Shown in pieces: positions 12,491 to 23,851 of a stretch of 64,000 nt of DNA. The position numbers were made by a program, and so were the translations under genes. The notes under the pieces are model-generated. The model worked only from the letters and a program-made list of their open reading frames with translations. It searched no databases and was not told the DNA's origin. The DNA is taken from contig OY725500.1 of assembly GCA_963281255.1 (NCBI GenBank), positions 1,240,001-1,304,000 on the forward strand. Reading direction: 5' to 3'. The DNA is from Aphrocallistes beatrix (taxonomy: Eukaryota; Porifera; Hexactinellida; Sceptrulophora; Aphrocallistidae). How positions within the stretch are numbered: position 1 is the first letter of the stretch; every line of letters begins with the position of its first letter.

Positions 12491-12767
12491 TGTTAAAATC
12501 TTATGTTGGCTCGCATTGCTATTTGCTTATTTGATTGCATAAACTGTAAATCTGTCCAAATCCTTCTCCTCAGATGCCACATTCCATATATAATTGGGAT
12601 TTCGGGCCGCATTATAAATGTATAGAAAAAATAATTACTTCAAGTAATGGATTTCTAAAAACTTGAAATTTATTGCACTACGTTGCCTTTTGGGGATTAA
12701 GACAATCACCTGTGTATAACGGTCAATTTTGTCCAGTCCCTTGGGTGGCCGTTATATACAGGTTCCA

Positions 12768-12772
<5 letters not shown>

Positions 12773-12807
<35 letters not shown>

Positions 12808-12846
12808 GCATATACACATTAATCGAGTTTTAATTGTAAGGATTAA
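12773..12846. repeat. Repeat end with (TA)n and conserved flank
   Basis: A TA microsatellite is followed by ACACATTAATCGAGTTTTAA and GTAAGGATTA. The same junction is found at 46319-46372 and, reversed, at 60502-60615, so this is a third, truncated copy of that repeat's terminus. Just upstream (about 12690-12772) are the ends of a diverged TIR repeat terminating GTTCCACTGTA. Confidence 0.65.
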
Positions 12847-12974
12847 AGCATTCAACGATATTATAAATATAGTTACTATCCTAGTTTGAGTGGAAAGTTC
12901 AACTCAATAAGATGTTAGGTACATATCCAATTCGTCCTAAGCTCTTCTGTTAATAAATACAGATATATCGAACT

Positions 12975-13920
12975 CGAGTGAAGTAGTACAAAAATCAAAA
13001 GGTTCCATATAGATATATATTCCAAGATAATAACATTGCTTATAAGCAGGGTTGAAACCGAATAGTTGATTATTCGGTTTAACCAAATAATATTTGCAAA
13101 TAGTTGATACGTATTTGGTTTGTAACCAAATATCATTATTTGGTATTCGGTTGAGAACCAAATAATTTGGTCAACCGAATAATTTAGTCAACCGAATAAT
13201 TTAGTCAACCGAATAATTTGGTCAACCGAATATTTGGTCAGCCAAATAATTTGCATGCTTTCCCAACAAAATCACATGTTCTTACATGAGGTGGTCCGAA
13301 CACAAATAAATCTAATAGGCCTACTTATACTTGATTATATTTTTGTATAAATATTTATATAATATATAAACATTTATGCAAAAATATAATCATGTATTAT
13401 TCGGTTAACCAAATTATTTGGTTGATCAAATATTCGGTTGACCAAATTATTCGGTTTGACCATTATTCGGTTAAAATGGTATTTGGTTGAAGCGGTTTCA
13501 ACCTTGCTTATAAGGTACTTGTAGAAATCGCTTTTGTTTGCCCATTTATATTTGTTGTAACTATTTTATATCTTCTTTGCACTATTTTCTGCATAAAAAG
13601 GATTCGATTCTTTATCAAGAAAAGATCAGCAGTAGCTTTAGAAAAGTCTAGAAATGACATTCTGGAGAATTTCAGTAACATAATTGCATGCTTCATAATC
13701 GCCGAGTTCTCAATACTTATTTGTTTTTGGAGTAATAATCTACTTTGCACCTTGTTTCTCAGAATATGCATACGGAAAATCAATTTTTCGACCGCTTGTT
13801 GAGAAGCATTATTTAGCAATAATTATCGTTGGATGGTTTGCAAATCTCCTTATCGCTATTGGATCAGTGGGTGTTTGTTCGCATTACATTTTGGTATCTT
13901 GTCTTGTGTTTGGATCGAAG
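12975..13920 (+). pseudogene. Broken multi-pass membrane protein, interrupted by an hAT-like element
   Basis: Removing the element at 13047-13506 plus one target duplication joins an open frame that reads about 115 codons to a stop near 13800. A further segment in another frame runs to 13926. The encoded segments include two or three hydrophobic helices (for example FIFVVTILYLLCTIFCI and IIACFIIAEFSILICFW) joined by a basic loop. Order and spacing recall the first two helices of the seven-TM protein at 26998-28131, but identity is low. A stop upstream, the frameshift and the insertion argue that it is dead. The Ginger transposon begins 14 bases further on, which may have removed or displaced the rest. 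Confidence 0.5.
13047..13506. mobile_element. hAT-like non-autonomous hairpin element, ATTCGGTT interior
   Basis: Ends are CAGGGTTGAAACCG and CGGTTTCAACCTTG, flanked on both sides by the 8-bp duplication CTTATAAG (13039-13046 and 13507-13514). The interior is mostly ATTCGGTT/AACCGAAT and ATTTGGTT words in both orientations, so the whole element can fold on itself. The 8-bp target duplication and CAGGG-type ends are hAT features. It interrupts the pseudogene around it. Confidence 0.85.
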
Positions 13921-13933
13921 TTGTAGAGAGGAC

Positions 13934-14059
13934 TGTTGCATGATATTCTGAGATCGTGATATTTTGAGATTCTAGTATAGCATAACCATGGACGGCATAT
14001 TACCATGATATTCTGAGATGTAGTCAATGTGAAGCTTGAGATTCACTTGTGGTTTACTA
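13934..14059 (+). repeat. Left terminal inverted repeat of the Ginger element
   Basis: 126 bases, reverse complement of 19513-19638 with no mismatch that I can find. It contains the motif TGATATTCTGAGATC twice in near form plus TGATATTTTGAGATTC. Confidence 0.9.
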
Positions 14060-14171
14060 ATATGTATGGATTTTTGCTTATATAATCGACATTATTTCTT
14101 TTCATTATTGATAGTTGATTATTTTACTAATTTGCTACACAATTTCATTTATTGACTTGATTCGAATTGGA

Positions 14172-17100
14172 ATGAATTCACAGGAATTCAACGAAATCGT
14201 CGAATTTCTTGGGAAAGGCATCTACCCAGAGTCAACCCAAAACTCCGCTCAACGGCAGTGGAATTTCAAAAGGAAGGCTAATCAGTATTGCCTGTCAGAA
14301 GAGGAGCCAAATCGACTTTATAAGGTAAGTATAATTTATTCACCAACCCTTTCGAGATTTGCGCAGAGTCAGGTTTCAAGCTCAAAATCCAGGATTTTAT
14401 CCTTAAAATTCTCCCGTTGATATCAATATATTCTCCCATGTCGTTAGTGGCTTTTGTCCTCGACATCTAGAGTGGATTTTTTATCAAAAGAGTTCAGTGT
14501 TTACGATTGTAAAATCCTTGTAAATTTAGATTTGCATACAAAGCGGCCGAGAGTTGAAACTCCAAGTTCCTACTCGGGATGAGTTGAAGGAATTATTGAC
14601 TAAATTCCATGACAAACTCGGACATCCTGGGATTAATTCAACCGCTAATGGAATTCAGCAACAGTATACATGGGTTGGAATGAATCCAGATATTGCAAAT
14701 TATGTAAGTAAAATTTTGGAATTACATTATCATTAATTAGTACCATCTAATATTTACAAATGAACCTATTTGACTTCTCGAGAAAGGAAAAGTTTCTTTA
14801 GCATTTCAGTATGATCACGTAGAAGGATGCCAACTCCATGACCAAATTCAATTATTAAACTTTCTTGTTGGTCATGGAAAGAACAATAGATAATAATGAT
14901 GCAGTTTTTGTAAAAACACTTATGTAAGACATACTTGGTAGGTTATAATAGTTTGACGCGCTTGCATTTATAATAATGATTTTGTTTTAACTTTAAACTC
15001 TCATACTAGCAGAATTTGTGTCGGTTGTATTAATACTTATTCGTTAATATGTTTGATATAAGGTGAGAACTTGTGAATGCCAGCGCGAAAAGGCTCTACC
15101 ACCACAGCCACAGAAAAAATTGCGACCAATTCCACCTCCAGAAAGACCATGGAAACACATAGGGATGGATTTAATATGTGATCTCCCGGAAACTTCCGAT
15201 GGCTATAAACATGTATTAGTCACTGTTTGCTATCTATCCAAATATGTCGTTGCAAGACCTCTCAGAACCAAGACGACTAGTGAAGTTATTAGTCAGTTAG
15301 AAGATATCTACCTTGAGCTCGGATTGCCTGATATCATACAGCATGATCAAGGGAAAGAGTTCACCTCCAAGGTAAGTACTATTTGTAGGTAATAACTTTG
15401 ATGAATTTCCCTTTTTAACGTTACATCTATTAAAATTATTATTATTTTTAGGTATTTCAGGAGTTAAATAAGAAGCTAGGTATCGAAAACCGAAGTACCC
15501 GAGCGTATCACCCCATGGCAAATGGACTGGTTGAGGCTCACAACAAAATTTTGAAGATGTAAGTTCTAATTCGTATTAACCAGAGTCATTTGTGTGCACA
15601 GAGGATCTTTTATGTATGCATTCTTAATAGTTGGTCAACCGGACCCAGCGCCGGCGCCACGGTTTTAGGAGTGGTCCGGTTTTTACCTAGCCAGGCGAAG
15701 GTTTTAAATACAGTTCTGCATAACAATTGAATATAGGAAGCTGAACAGGATGAAGATTGAATCTGGAAATACGAATTGGTCGCAACTACTGAAGCCAGCA
15801 CTCCTCTGCATGAATTCCACTCTGAAAAAATCCCATGGAAATACACCATTCCGAGTGATGTGGGGAAGAGACTCAAGATATGAGGATCTAGTTCCATCTA
15901 TCACTGGTGTGTCAGTGTCAGCAGAGGAGGATGTCGATACGGAGGAGGTTATTTATGCTCTCTACGACCATAATGAGGATGAGAGTGCAAGAAACGTTTA
16001 TTCTCTACCTGCAGAGGAGCCACAGAGCTCTATATCTGCTCTTGAGTCATTTCGAAATTCAACTTGCGATCTTGCTGGCGAATTAATTCGGAATGAACAA
16101 TTGAAACAAAAGAGGCAATATGATAAAAAGGTTAATCGAATAAGGTATGTTATTCTAAATGTACGTATTATGTATAATAATTCGAAATTACAGACGGATC
16201 AATTTAGTAACATTATGGATGATCTAATGGCATCGGAATTACTTATTTAGATATTATATAGTATTTAAGTTCTTGAAGTTGTTGAATGTCATTATCTCGA
16301 TAATTAAGTTAATATACAATGCTCAAATTAGGTCCGAGGTAAAAGAGGGCGATGAGATTTTATACACGAACATGCCCAAGTTGAAGAAAATGCCTCACAC
16401 AAAGCAAGAGAGTAAATACGTAGGGCCTTGTACTGTGGTACGTGTTACAGACAGCCATGCCATCATCTCTAACCATAAAGTTGGGTCTGGGAAGGAGAAG
16501 AAGGTCCCAATCGATATCGTACGCCCATATTACAGACGTGAGGATATCGGCTCAACACGTAAGAGGCAGTGTGGAGATTTTATCAATCTTCAAACCAATC
16601 CAAGCAAGAAGCCTAGAATGGAGGTTAGAAATATGTCAAAAACAATTAAACATGACTTGATGAAATTTATTGATTCGTATTTTTCTTTGCAGTCAGAGCA
16701 GCATCATCTTTTTGGATTTTCCAAACAAACAATTCTCTCAATTCTTGATGACTTCAAGGTATGTAGCAATACTTACGTAACTACATACATACTATTAGAA
16801 AGTTGTAATCATCATTTTATGATGAAACTGCATCTTTGCGAAAGAATTTGACGAGTTAAATTTATTCCTTTCATCTCTCTATAGGCAATACTACAAAGGA
16901 ATGTGCTAGACAACACATTCATGTCACCATTACATGAAGCTTTACACAATCGACTTCATCGTTTTCACAACTATGTTCCCAATACTCTCCTATTCACTTT
17001 CCTTCAAGATACCACGGGAGACCAAATGGTAATTTTTTTCTAAATTTTCATACAATGTTGCCGTGTATTTGAAATTTCAAAATATATATCACACCTAGAA

Positions 17101-17959
17101 ATCAGAAATCAGAGAGCTTCTACTAAGCTGGACCGGAGAACTCTATCCGAAGTTAGGTGACTCACTTGCAGCCAAGTACACATACAAAGTTCTCTATGGA
17201 ATTGTAAGTAATTTTAAGAATAGGATTTATATTAATTGGAAAGTACTTGGGTAATTTAAGAGATTTTATTTCTAGGCGATCGAATATCTTAATACTATTC
17301 TTTGGGAAACATTTCCACATGATTGTAATAAGAAGTGTCTGAACTTGCCTAAAGAAATGCCTAAGATTTCAGTACGGTCCGAAAAGTGGCAGAGAGATAC
17401 TTGTCTGAAGCTTGGACTCAAATATGAATCATCAATAAGACAACCACACAATCTCGTTGGACAGCCTATCTGTGATTATCAACCATGGGAGACTGAAAGT
17501 ATAATAGGAGATGGAAATTGTCTATTCCGTTGTCTCTCAATGATCATAACTGGGAGCCAAGAAAGCCACTTGCAACTTCGAGCAATAATTTCAAACTTTA
17601 TTGCAAGTGAAGGAATAACAACACTTGGATGGTATTTCCACCAAAAAAATGTAACGCCATGCAAGTATCTTATGGACGAAAACCTAATTTGTCTAGAGGG
17701 AACTTGGGGTAGCGATGTGGAGATAATGGCAGCTTCAGCTATTCTTGATGTTGACATATTTGTTGCGAATAATGATTATTTGAAAGCAGGTACCTTAATT
17801 CATGAAGTTCGTTGGAGTTTACTTCGAGCCAGTAGCAATCCAAACGCAGCATTCTATATCACGAACTTTGCTAAACACTATGAACCTGTTATTTCGATGA
17901 TAAACAGTCCTACTCAAACCTATGGGGTGAAATCAGATGATGTTCAAATCATCGAATAA
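14172..17959 (+). CDS. Ginger transposase with integrase core, GPY/F module and OTU protease
   Basis: Nine exons: 14172-14324, 14530-14703, 15063-15371, 15452-15558, 15737-16144, 16332-16758, 16885-17028, 17099-17203, 17276-17959, giving 836 residues in one frame. An H2C2-type zinc finger uses H78 and H83, with C113 and C115 (spacing CxC where CxxC is usual). The integrase core has D145 (GMDL), D204 (QHDQGKEF) and E240 (GLVEAHN), with 35 residues between the second Asp and Glu, so DD35E. A GPY/F-like module (KYVGPCTVVRV) follows near residue 410. Residues about 680-815 are an OTU cysteine protease with D688 and C691 in GDGNCLFRCLS and H810 in KHYEPV. The transposase cuts and joins element ends in the nucleus; OTU domains remove ubiquitin. 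The stretch 16624-16692 is a multiple of three and may be an extra optional intron. Confidence 0.85.
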
Positions 17960-19512
17960 TCGAAGTCACCTATTCAAACTCCATTCCACCAATCGTCTTC
18001 CGAGAACAAATCCCTAGCAACATAACGCTTGACACTTGACTATCAACAATCCGATACATCCATTTCTAGTGTCTTACGTGAAAGGAAACGTAATTGAAGA
18101 GTCCAAACCAGGGTTTATCCGGGCTTTGAAACTATACTCCTAAATCTCCCATTCATTTTAATTTTGCCGACTATACGTGCTATAATACGTAAACCGTGGC
18201 TAAATTTTGAAATGTCTAAGATTTCAGTATGTTTTTCCATACCAATCGACTATACTTTTAGTAGTATTGCGTGATATCTTGAGATCGTAATATCTTGAGA
18301 TATCGTAGCATTCTGAGATTTTGTTTCGCTTACTCAAATGGTTTAGTGGTTCAATCGGTTTAATCGTGGCACCAAATTGTGGTACATGACAAAATTTGAT
18401 GGCACGCGACACAATTTACAATGGTAGAATCCCATATGGACCATCAAATAAGTAGATATCGAACATGAATAGTATGATGTGCGCTCTTTCTAGCTATTTA
18501 TGAATTTTTACTAAAGTGAGATAATTTGGTAATATAATGCCAGGTTGTACCCATTTTTCGCGGCCACGGAAATCGTCTCCACGGGCCTCCGTTTTCCGAC
18601 CCCTGACCTAGATCGACATTTGTATTATGTCAAGCAGGATTTGCCTATATAAACCTTGGTTCAAATCCGGGACGAAACACTGAATGGAATCAGAAAATAT
18701 ACTAATCGATGCCATGTATTCATATGGTGCATATATACTAGTATCTAATTTATATAACTATGAGACATGTAGATAAAATTTTCATGGAGTTGAGAATTTC
18801 GTACAGTATTACCGAATTGTAGGTTGGGGGCAATTATTGATTTTGGGGTCAAATCTTAGATCTTTCGGCATTCAACCTTGTACTACTAATATATCGTATT
18901 CATAATTTACAAAATCTATAGAATAGTCTCAATAAGGATTCCGTATAATTCTAGTGAACTAGAAAACGAGCTTATGATACTCAAGTCAGTGTCACACCAC
19001 AATTCAAGATTTATTCAGGGAGATGCTACTGTTCAACTTCGTATTATATTTATAAAAGGAATTTTATATGATTAGTTGTATAGGATTAATCTTTTTTCGA
19101 TGTTGTTGTTGTTGTTGTTGTTGAATCTTATTAATTGTATATTTATGTATTACGAAATTTGAAATGTTTTTCTATCAAAATGATATTAAGTAATAACAAT
19201 CACAAATTGTTTAATTTTATTTGTAAAAGGGATATAAGTTGGCTATTATGTATAATCAAATGATAATAATCTATACCAAATAGGAAATTATTACCCAACA
19301 TAGAATCAGGTATTACTCTGAATCGCTCTTAATTTAAGAGTTTTGAATATCTTAATACTGCTTAACTAAAAACTTCCATTATTGAGAAACGAATAAGTCG
19401 GATGGTTGAAGTCTAAGTCTACTTGTAGTATAATTCATCTGCATAGCTACTAGCTACTAGCTACTCTACTAGGTTATTCAGGAATACAAGAATAACTTTC
19501 GAAATTACATAA
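17960..19512. other. 3' non-coding part of the Ginger element
   Basis: No ORF of note. It holds TIR-like motifs at 18262-18318, a (TTG)n tract near 19102-19121 and AT-rich filler. Confidence 0.6.
18262..18318. promoter_or_regulatory. Internal cluster of TIR-like motifs, candidate transposase sites
   Basis: Three tandem variants of the TIR motif occur here: GTGATATCTTGAGATC, GTAATATCTTGAGATATC and GTAGCATTCTGAGATT. They resemble TGATATTCTGAGATC, which recurs in each terminal repeat. Repeated subterminal motifs often bind transposase; that role is inferred. Confidence 0.45.
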
Positions 19513-19638
19513 TAGTAAACCACAAGTGAATCTCAAGCTTCACATTGACTACATCTCAGAATATCATGGTAATATGCCGTCCATGGTTATGCTATACTAG
19601 AATCTCAAAATATCACGATCTCAGAATATCATGCAACA
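19513..19638 (-). repeat. Right terminal inverted repeat of the Ginger element
   Basis: 126 bases, exact complement of 13934-14059 by eye. It ends GCAACA before the target duplicate GGAC. Confidence 0.9.
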
Positions 19639-20162
19639 GGACTAATAATTAGATTCGAAATTGGCATCAAGTTTCGATACAGTTCGTTGAACCAGCCTTT
19701 ATTGCCCTAGCTTTAACATCTGTGTAGCAAAGATTAACCTACGTATGTACATGTGTAGTATACTTTATCATTTCTATTAATACTGTTTACAAGCAGTAAT
19801 TACTTAACAAAAGCTTCCAGCACTCATCACACCTGTGATCAATTCATATTCTAAATCTGAAGAATTTTTTATTTTGTTATATTCTAATAGTATTATGTCA
19901 CTTTTGTTGTCTCATAGTAAAATTAAATTTGAGCCTTTGTAATAGATAAAGGAAGAATTTGATAAATCCATATTAGGATCATTTGTTTCCATATAAAGTG
20001 CATATTTTGCGATCATTGTATGTATAATATCAGCAATCGATGTATGTACTGTACTGTCTTGTTTCCGAAAAATAATATTCAGTGTACAATTTTTGACATT
20101 AGTGATGAGAAATAGCTTTATACATACAATCAGAGGTGTAGCGAAGGTGTAGCACATGCGGC

Positions 20163-20332
20163 CAGGGGCGTCCCAGGGGGGAAGGAGGGCATCCGGGGCA
20201 TTAGCTCCGAGTTTGATTATGTGGCCCCGGATTTCATTGGATCGACCAAAGCCAAATCATAGTAATGGCACCGGACTTTTTTCTTTGGCCCCGCCTCGCC
20301 CTGGGCTTAGTAAATTCCTGCGACCGCCCCTG
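20163..20332. mobile_element. hAT-like MITE, GC-rich, 170 bp
   Basis: The ends CAGGGGCGTCCC and GCGACCGCCCCTG are imperfect inverted repeats, flanked by CATGCGGC and CATGCGGA (7 of 8 matching). The interior is rich in CCCCGG-type words. Size, ends and 8-bp duplication fit hAT-derived MITEs. Nothing is encoded. Confidence 0.75.
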
Positions 20333-23297
20333 CATGCGGACAAGGCATCAACCCGATTGTTTTGTGCCGCACCCTAAATTCAGGTGGCTACGCGGCCTAC
20401 GCCTCTGCATACAACCACTTCAGTGTTACTATCGTGATTTAGATGTATACTTAACATCTGTTGGAATTTGAAATTGTTATTTGTCATAATTGATGTGCTA
20501 AATGCATCTATTTTTGAAGAGAAAATTTCCAAACTATTTGAATTCTACACATTCAAACGACCTATTTTACAGGATTCAACTCAATACTCACTCACAAGAT
20601 TAAAAGCACATGAAAAGTGCAGCTTTTTCTAGTCTTCACTACTATCTGGGATGGTGATGAGTAACACCTGGTGGCACTGGCTGATAATTTTATACATATA
20701 ATTAGAGTAATAGGGTTGAAATAATCCAAAATGGGTCATTCAAATATGTATGTAAAATTCAGATATGAATTTAAACATAGAGTATCTCTTACAGTTTGAA
20801 AATTTTCTCCTCAAGAATAGACACATTTTAGTACTAATTAAATAGGAATAGCACTCTGTTCAAATACTGTCAGGTAGAGTACTGTCAGTATTTAGTACAG
20901 CTCATATGACAGGGGAAGTCCTATAAAGTATGGACGAGTGTTGTCCTTCAGGAATGGATATTTTAAATTGAATAGCTCTAATTGTGGATCAAGGGGACAA
21001 AGGAGTGGTGCACTCAAGAAAAATTATCTTTCTAGAATTTGGTACTTATAATTTACGCAATATAAAGAATTCGATACATTTTCAAATTTCTTAAAAAATT
21101 TTTATCTTTAATAATGGGTCATAATAAGTCTACGTAGACATAACAGAAAACTAAATGAATATACGATATAAGGATAACTTTAATGTTTTAATAATTACAA
21201 TTCAATCATTGCTGAGTTTGAGTGAATTGCATCAACCTAATCACTCATAAAGTCATAATGCATATGGGGTCAATAAACAACTCGAATTTGGCGAAGATAC
21301 AATGTTGCTATCGACAAAAAGTACTTTAGACTAAGGATAGTAGGACCTGAAGTTGTAGAGAAAACAGTTGTGTTGAGAATTTCAAAAAGTAGATAAATAT
21401 CAACCAATCTGTTTTACTGACAAAGTAAAGGACAGGGATAAAAGTGTATGTCTGTTGAAGTTCTGTATGCTAATATTCACAAGGAGTGTACCTAGAAAAA
21501 GTAAGGGAACTTTGAATCAGAATTTGAAGAATAAATATCAATTAAGGCAGTACGCTATACTACTAGTAGCAAAGATGCGAACAATGTATCCTAGAAACAT
21601 GGAAAATCCGATCAAGTGAGAATAATATTAAAATAAATCTATAAACCATGAAGTTTACCTTGAATATAGACAAGTGTTGAACCAGAAGTACTAAGCTCCC
21701 CATCGTTTGTTCAAAGTTTGGGGTCAATTCTAATTCTTCTATTGTACACATCCTCTCTTCCTTAGTCTAAGATTGTCAATAAAGTGCCTGGAGATATCCC
21801 CACCTTATTAATACGTGATCAGATCTCCCATTCAAGATTCTTCCACAACCAAATCCTGTTATAGGCGAAATAGAATCCTAAAATTCCGAGACGACAGAAA
21901 AATCATCTGGTAATGCATCTCAATTCCCAGACGATATAACAATATAAACTTCTGTTTTCTACTATTATCACTGACAAGTTACTCGTAGGAACTCAAACCG
22001 CTACTCACAGCAATAATTAAGTTCTGCTGTATTTTCATTTTAATTAATTGTTGATGAAAATTAGATCGAATTTCCACTTGCAAAAAGCAATGTTTTTACA
22101 AAATTTTACAAGCAAAGGAAAAGATTGGGCTCAGAACTTTTGAAAGTGTTAAAATCAAAATTTAGAGTATTTTCCGGTTTGGACAAAAACGGCCTTCAAC
22201 GCGTTTTTCTGTATCATCATGTCTCATGAGAATGAAATTGATAAAATCGAAATCAGCGAGGGATTAACAGCAGGAGCGCCTGAATAGTGACACGACTGAA
22301 GAAACAAGCTAGCACGAAGAACAGTGGAATCCTACTGCACCGCCTACAACCAAGACATCTACTCCATCTATACGTTGCATCGCATTAAATAATGAAAATC
22401 CTATCATCATCTGGTAGACATAATGGTTGAAGTACGCAGGGAAGTTTCAATGATAAACTTGAAAGAGTGGGAATAATGTTCAGAAGCGGCTGATACCCAA
22501 ACAGAGCAGTTGATTCTGTATTAGAGGCTCCAATAGGGACATCTATAGTATATACATCGTTTCGGCTGATGGGGCGGGCGTGAAAGTTTACTTCATAAAT
22601 AATTCCTAATAAACACATGCTAATAAAGTAGTACACTAAATCACAAAAAGTAGAGTAAACTAGGGAAATTAATTACAGCGGTGCGTCTATTAATTAATAT
22701 GCATTATCATACAATATGACCATCTTACACATAATAATTGGAACTAAATGCAATCGATTTTATCGAATTGAGAGAGATCTGTCATGTCATATTTACTCAA
22801 CAGACCTCTGTCAAATATCCGAATCTCCACCGAGCGAGCAGGTAACCTAGTATTCTGGTAGAGCTGTGCTAACACGACACTATTCGTATCGTGTTGAGTT
22901 AGAAAATTAGTGTTTGTATATTTACAATATTTTCTGGAATCAGAATATTCAAGATTCCAAATGTAACTAATACGCGTAAGATTAGTGAAGGGCATGGACT
23001 TAGTATCATACAGATAAAAACAAAGATTTGTTCGTAATTGACTTACCAAAATCGCTTAAAACCTCATTCAATCACTTCCGGGGAGAGCTAGGATTCTGCT
23101 CAATTCCACCAATGACTAGGATCAGTGCTAAGTCCCAGTGAAGAGAGGATAAGAAGAGAACTGCAATCCTGAACCAGAATGAGGAATTTCCCTGTCATCT
23201 TATTCTGTTAGAATTGAACCCAAATATGGGACTTCTATAATTCCAAAGGAATCAGCTAAATCGAAATGTGCTAGAATAAGACAGTTTAATTTAGATT
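20333..23297. other. Gene-poor stretch, two unexplained minus ORFs
   Basis: No recognisable gene. Minus-strand ORFs at 22744-23049 and 22385-22636 read plausible protein (FTNLTRISYIWNLEYSDSRK; STALFGYQPLLNIIPTLSSL) but match no family I know and lack a clear splice link. They could be exons or a decayed gene. Left unannotated as genes. Confidence 0.4.
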
Positions 23298-23489
23298 TAC
23301 AGTCGACTCCGCTTAATAGGGCCACTGTTTAATCGGGTCAGCCGCTTAATCGGGCCACTTTTGGCAGGACCGGAATAGCTCTCACACATAGAAGCTAATA
23401 CAAAATATTTTCGGTTAATAGGGTCCTCCGCTTAATCGGGGCAAAATGTCCTCTGACCGATGTAGCCCTATTAAGCGGAGTCGACTGTA
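23298..23489. mobile_element. 192-bp MITE, copy A
   Basis: Ends TACAGTCGACTCCGCTTAAT and TTAAGCGGAGTCGACTGTA form a TIR with TA at the edges. Internally it repeats CCGCTTAATCGGG. Full-length relatives are at 37148-37339 (opposite orientation) and 37901-38093, and a fragment is at 3204-3262. The pattern is Pogo/Tc1-like. Confidence 0.85.
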
Positions 23490-23851
23490 TATGGAATTGA
23501 ATGCGTCAATTTATCAATACTTAAGGTGCGGAATTCAATTACTTGCTTTGCAATTGTTTGACTTTTGAGCAATTGACTGGGACTCCGGCTTTTGAAATAG
23601 ACAAGGAATAAAAAAGCTAGTTATAATGCTCATGCATGATGAAACAAGTTAATTTCTGAAATGGATAAATTTCACGACGGAAGTAGTGTATCGAATCTAC
23701 CGCCATGTTGGCTTGTGTATTCACCTCAAATGTATCTAAGTACCGATTGCATTATCCGGTATGGCACACAATGAACTAATCATTGAAGTAACAGAAAAAA
23801 GAAGTAATATTTTAAAACTAAATAAATCTAAAGATCTTGTGGTAGTGCGAT

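Larger units (their letters stand above)
13934..19638 (+). mobile_element. Complete Ginger-type DNA transposon
   Basis: A 5705-bp unit begins TGTTGCATGATATTCTGAG and ends with the exact complement ending GCAACA, flanked by the 4-bp duplication GGAC (13930-13933 and 19639-19642). TGT...ACA ends, short target duplication, long TIRs and a Gypsy-integrase-like transposase define Ginger elements. The two 126-bp TIRs appear identical. The single gene inside is intact and spliced. The left and right non-coding parts carry no other gene. Identity of TIRs and an unbroken gene imply recent movement. Confidence 0.88.

Noticed and set aside
13056-13500. A CRISPR-like appearance from regular ATTCGGTT repeats
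   Set aside because: Repeats are 7-8 bases in both orientations with no uniform spacers, inside a transposon with target duplications; the genome is eukaryotic.
16624-16692. Extra intron in the Ginger transposase
   Set aside because: Good GT and CAG ends exist, but the 69-base stretch is open and a multiple of three, so it was left as coding with a note.
19912-20157. 81-codon minus ORF
   Set aside because: Its start overlaps a repeat-rich stretch, no family is recognisable and it has no paralogue in the window.
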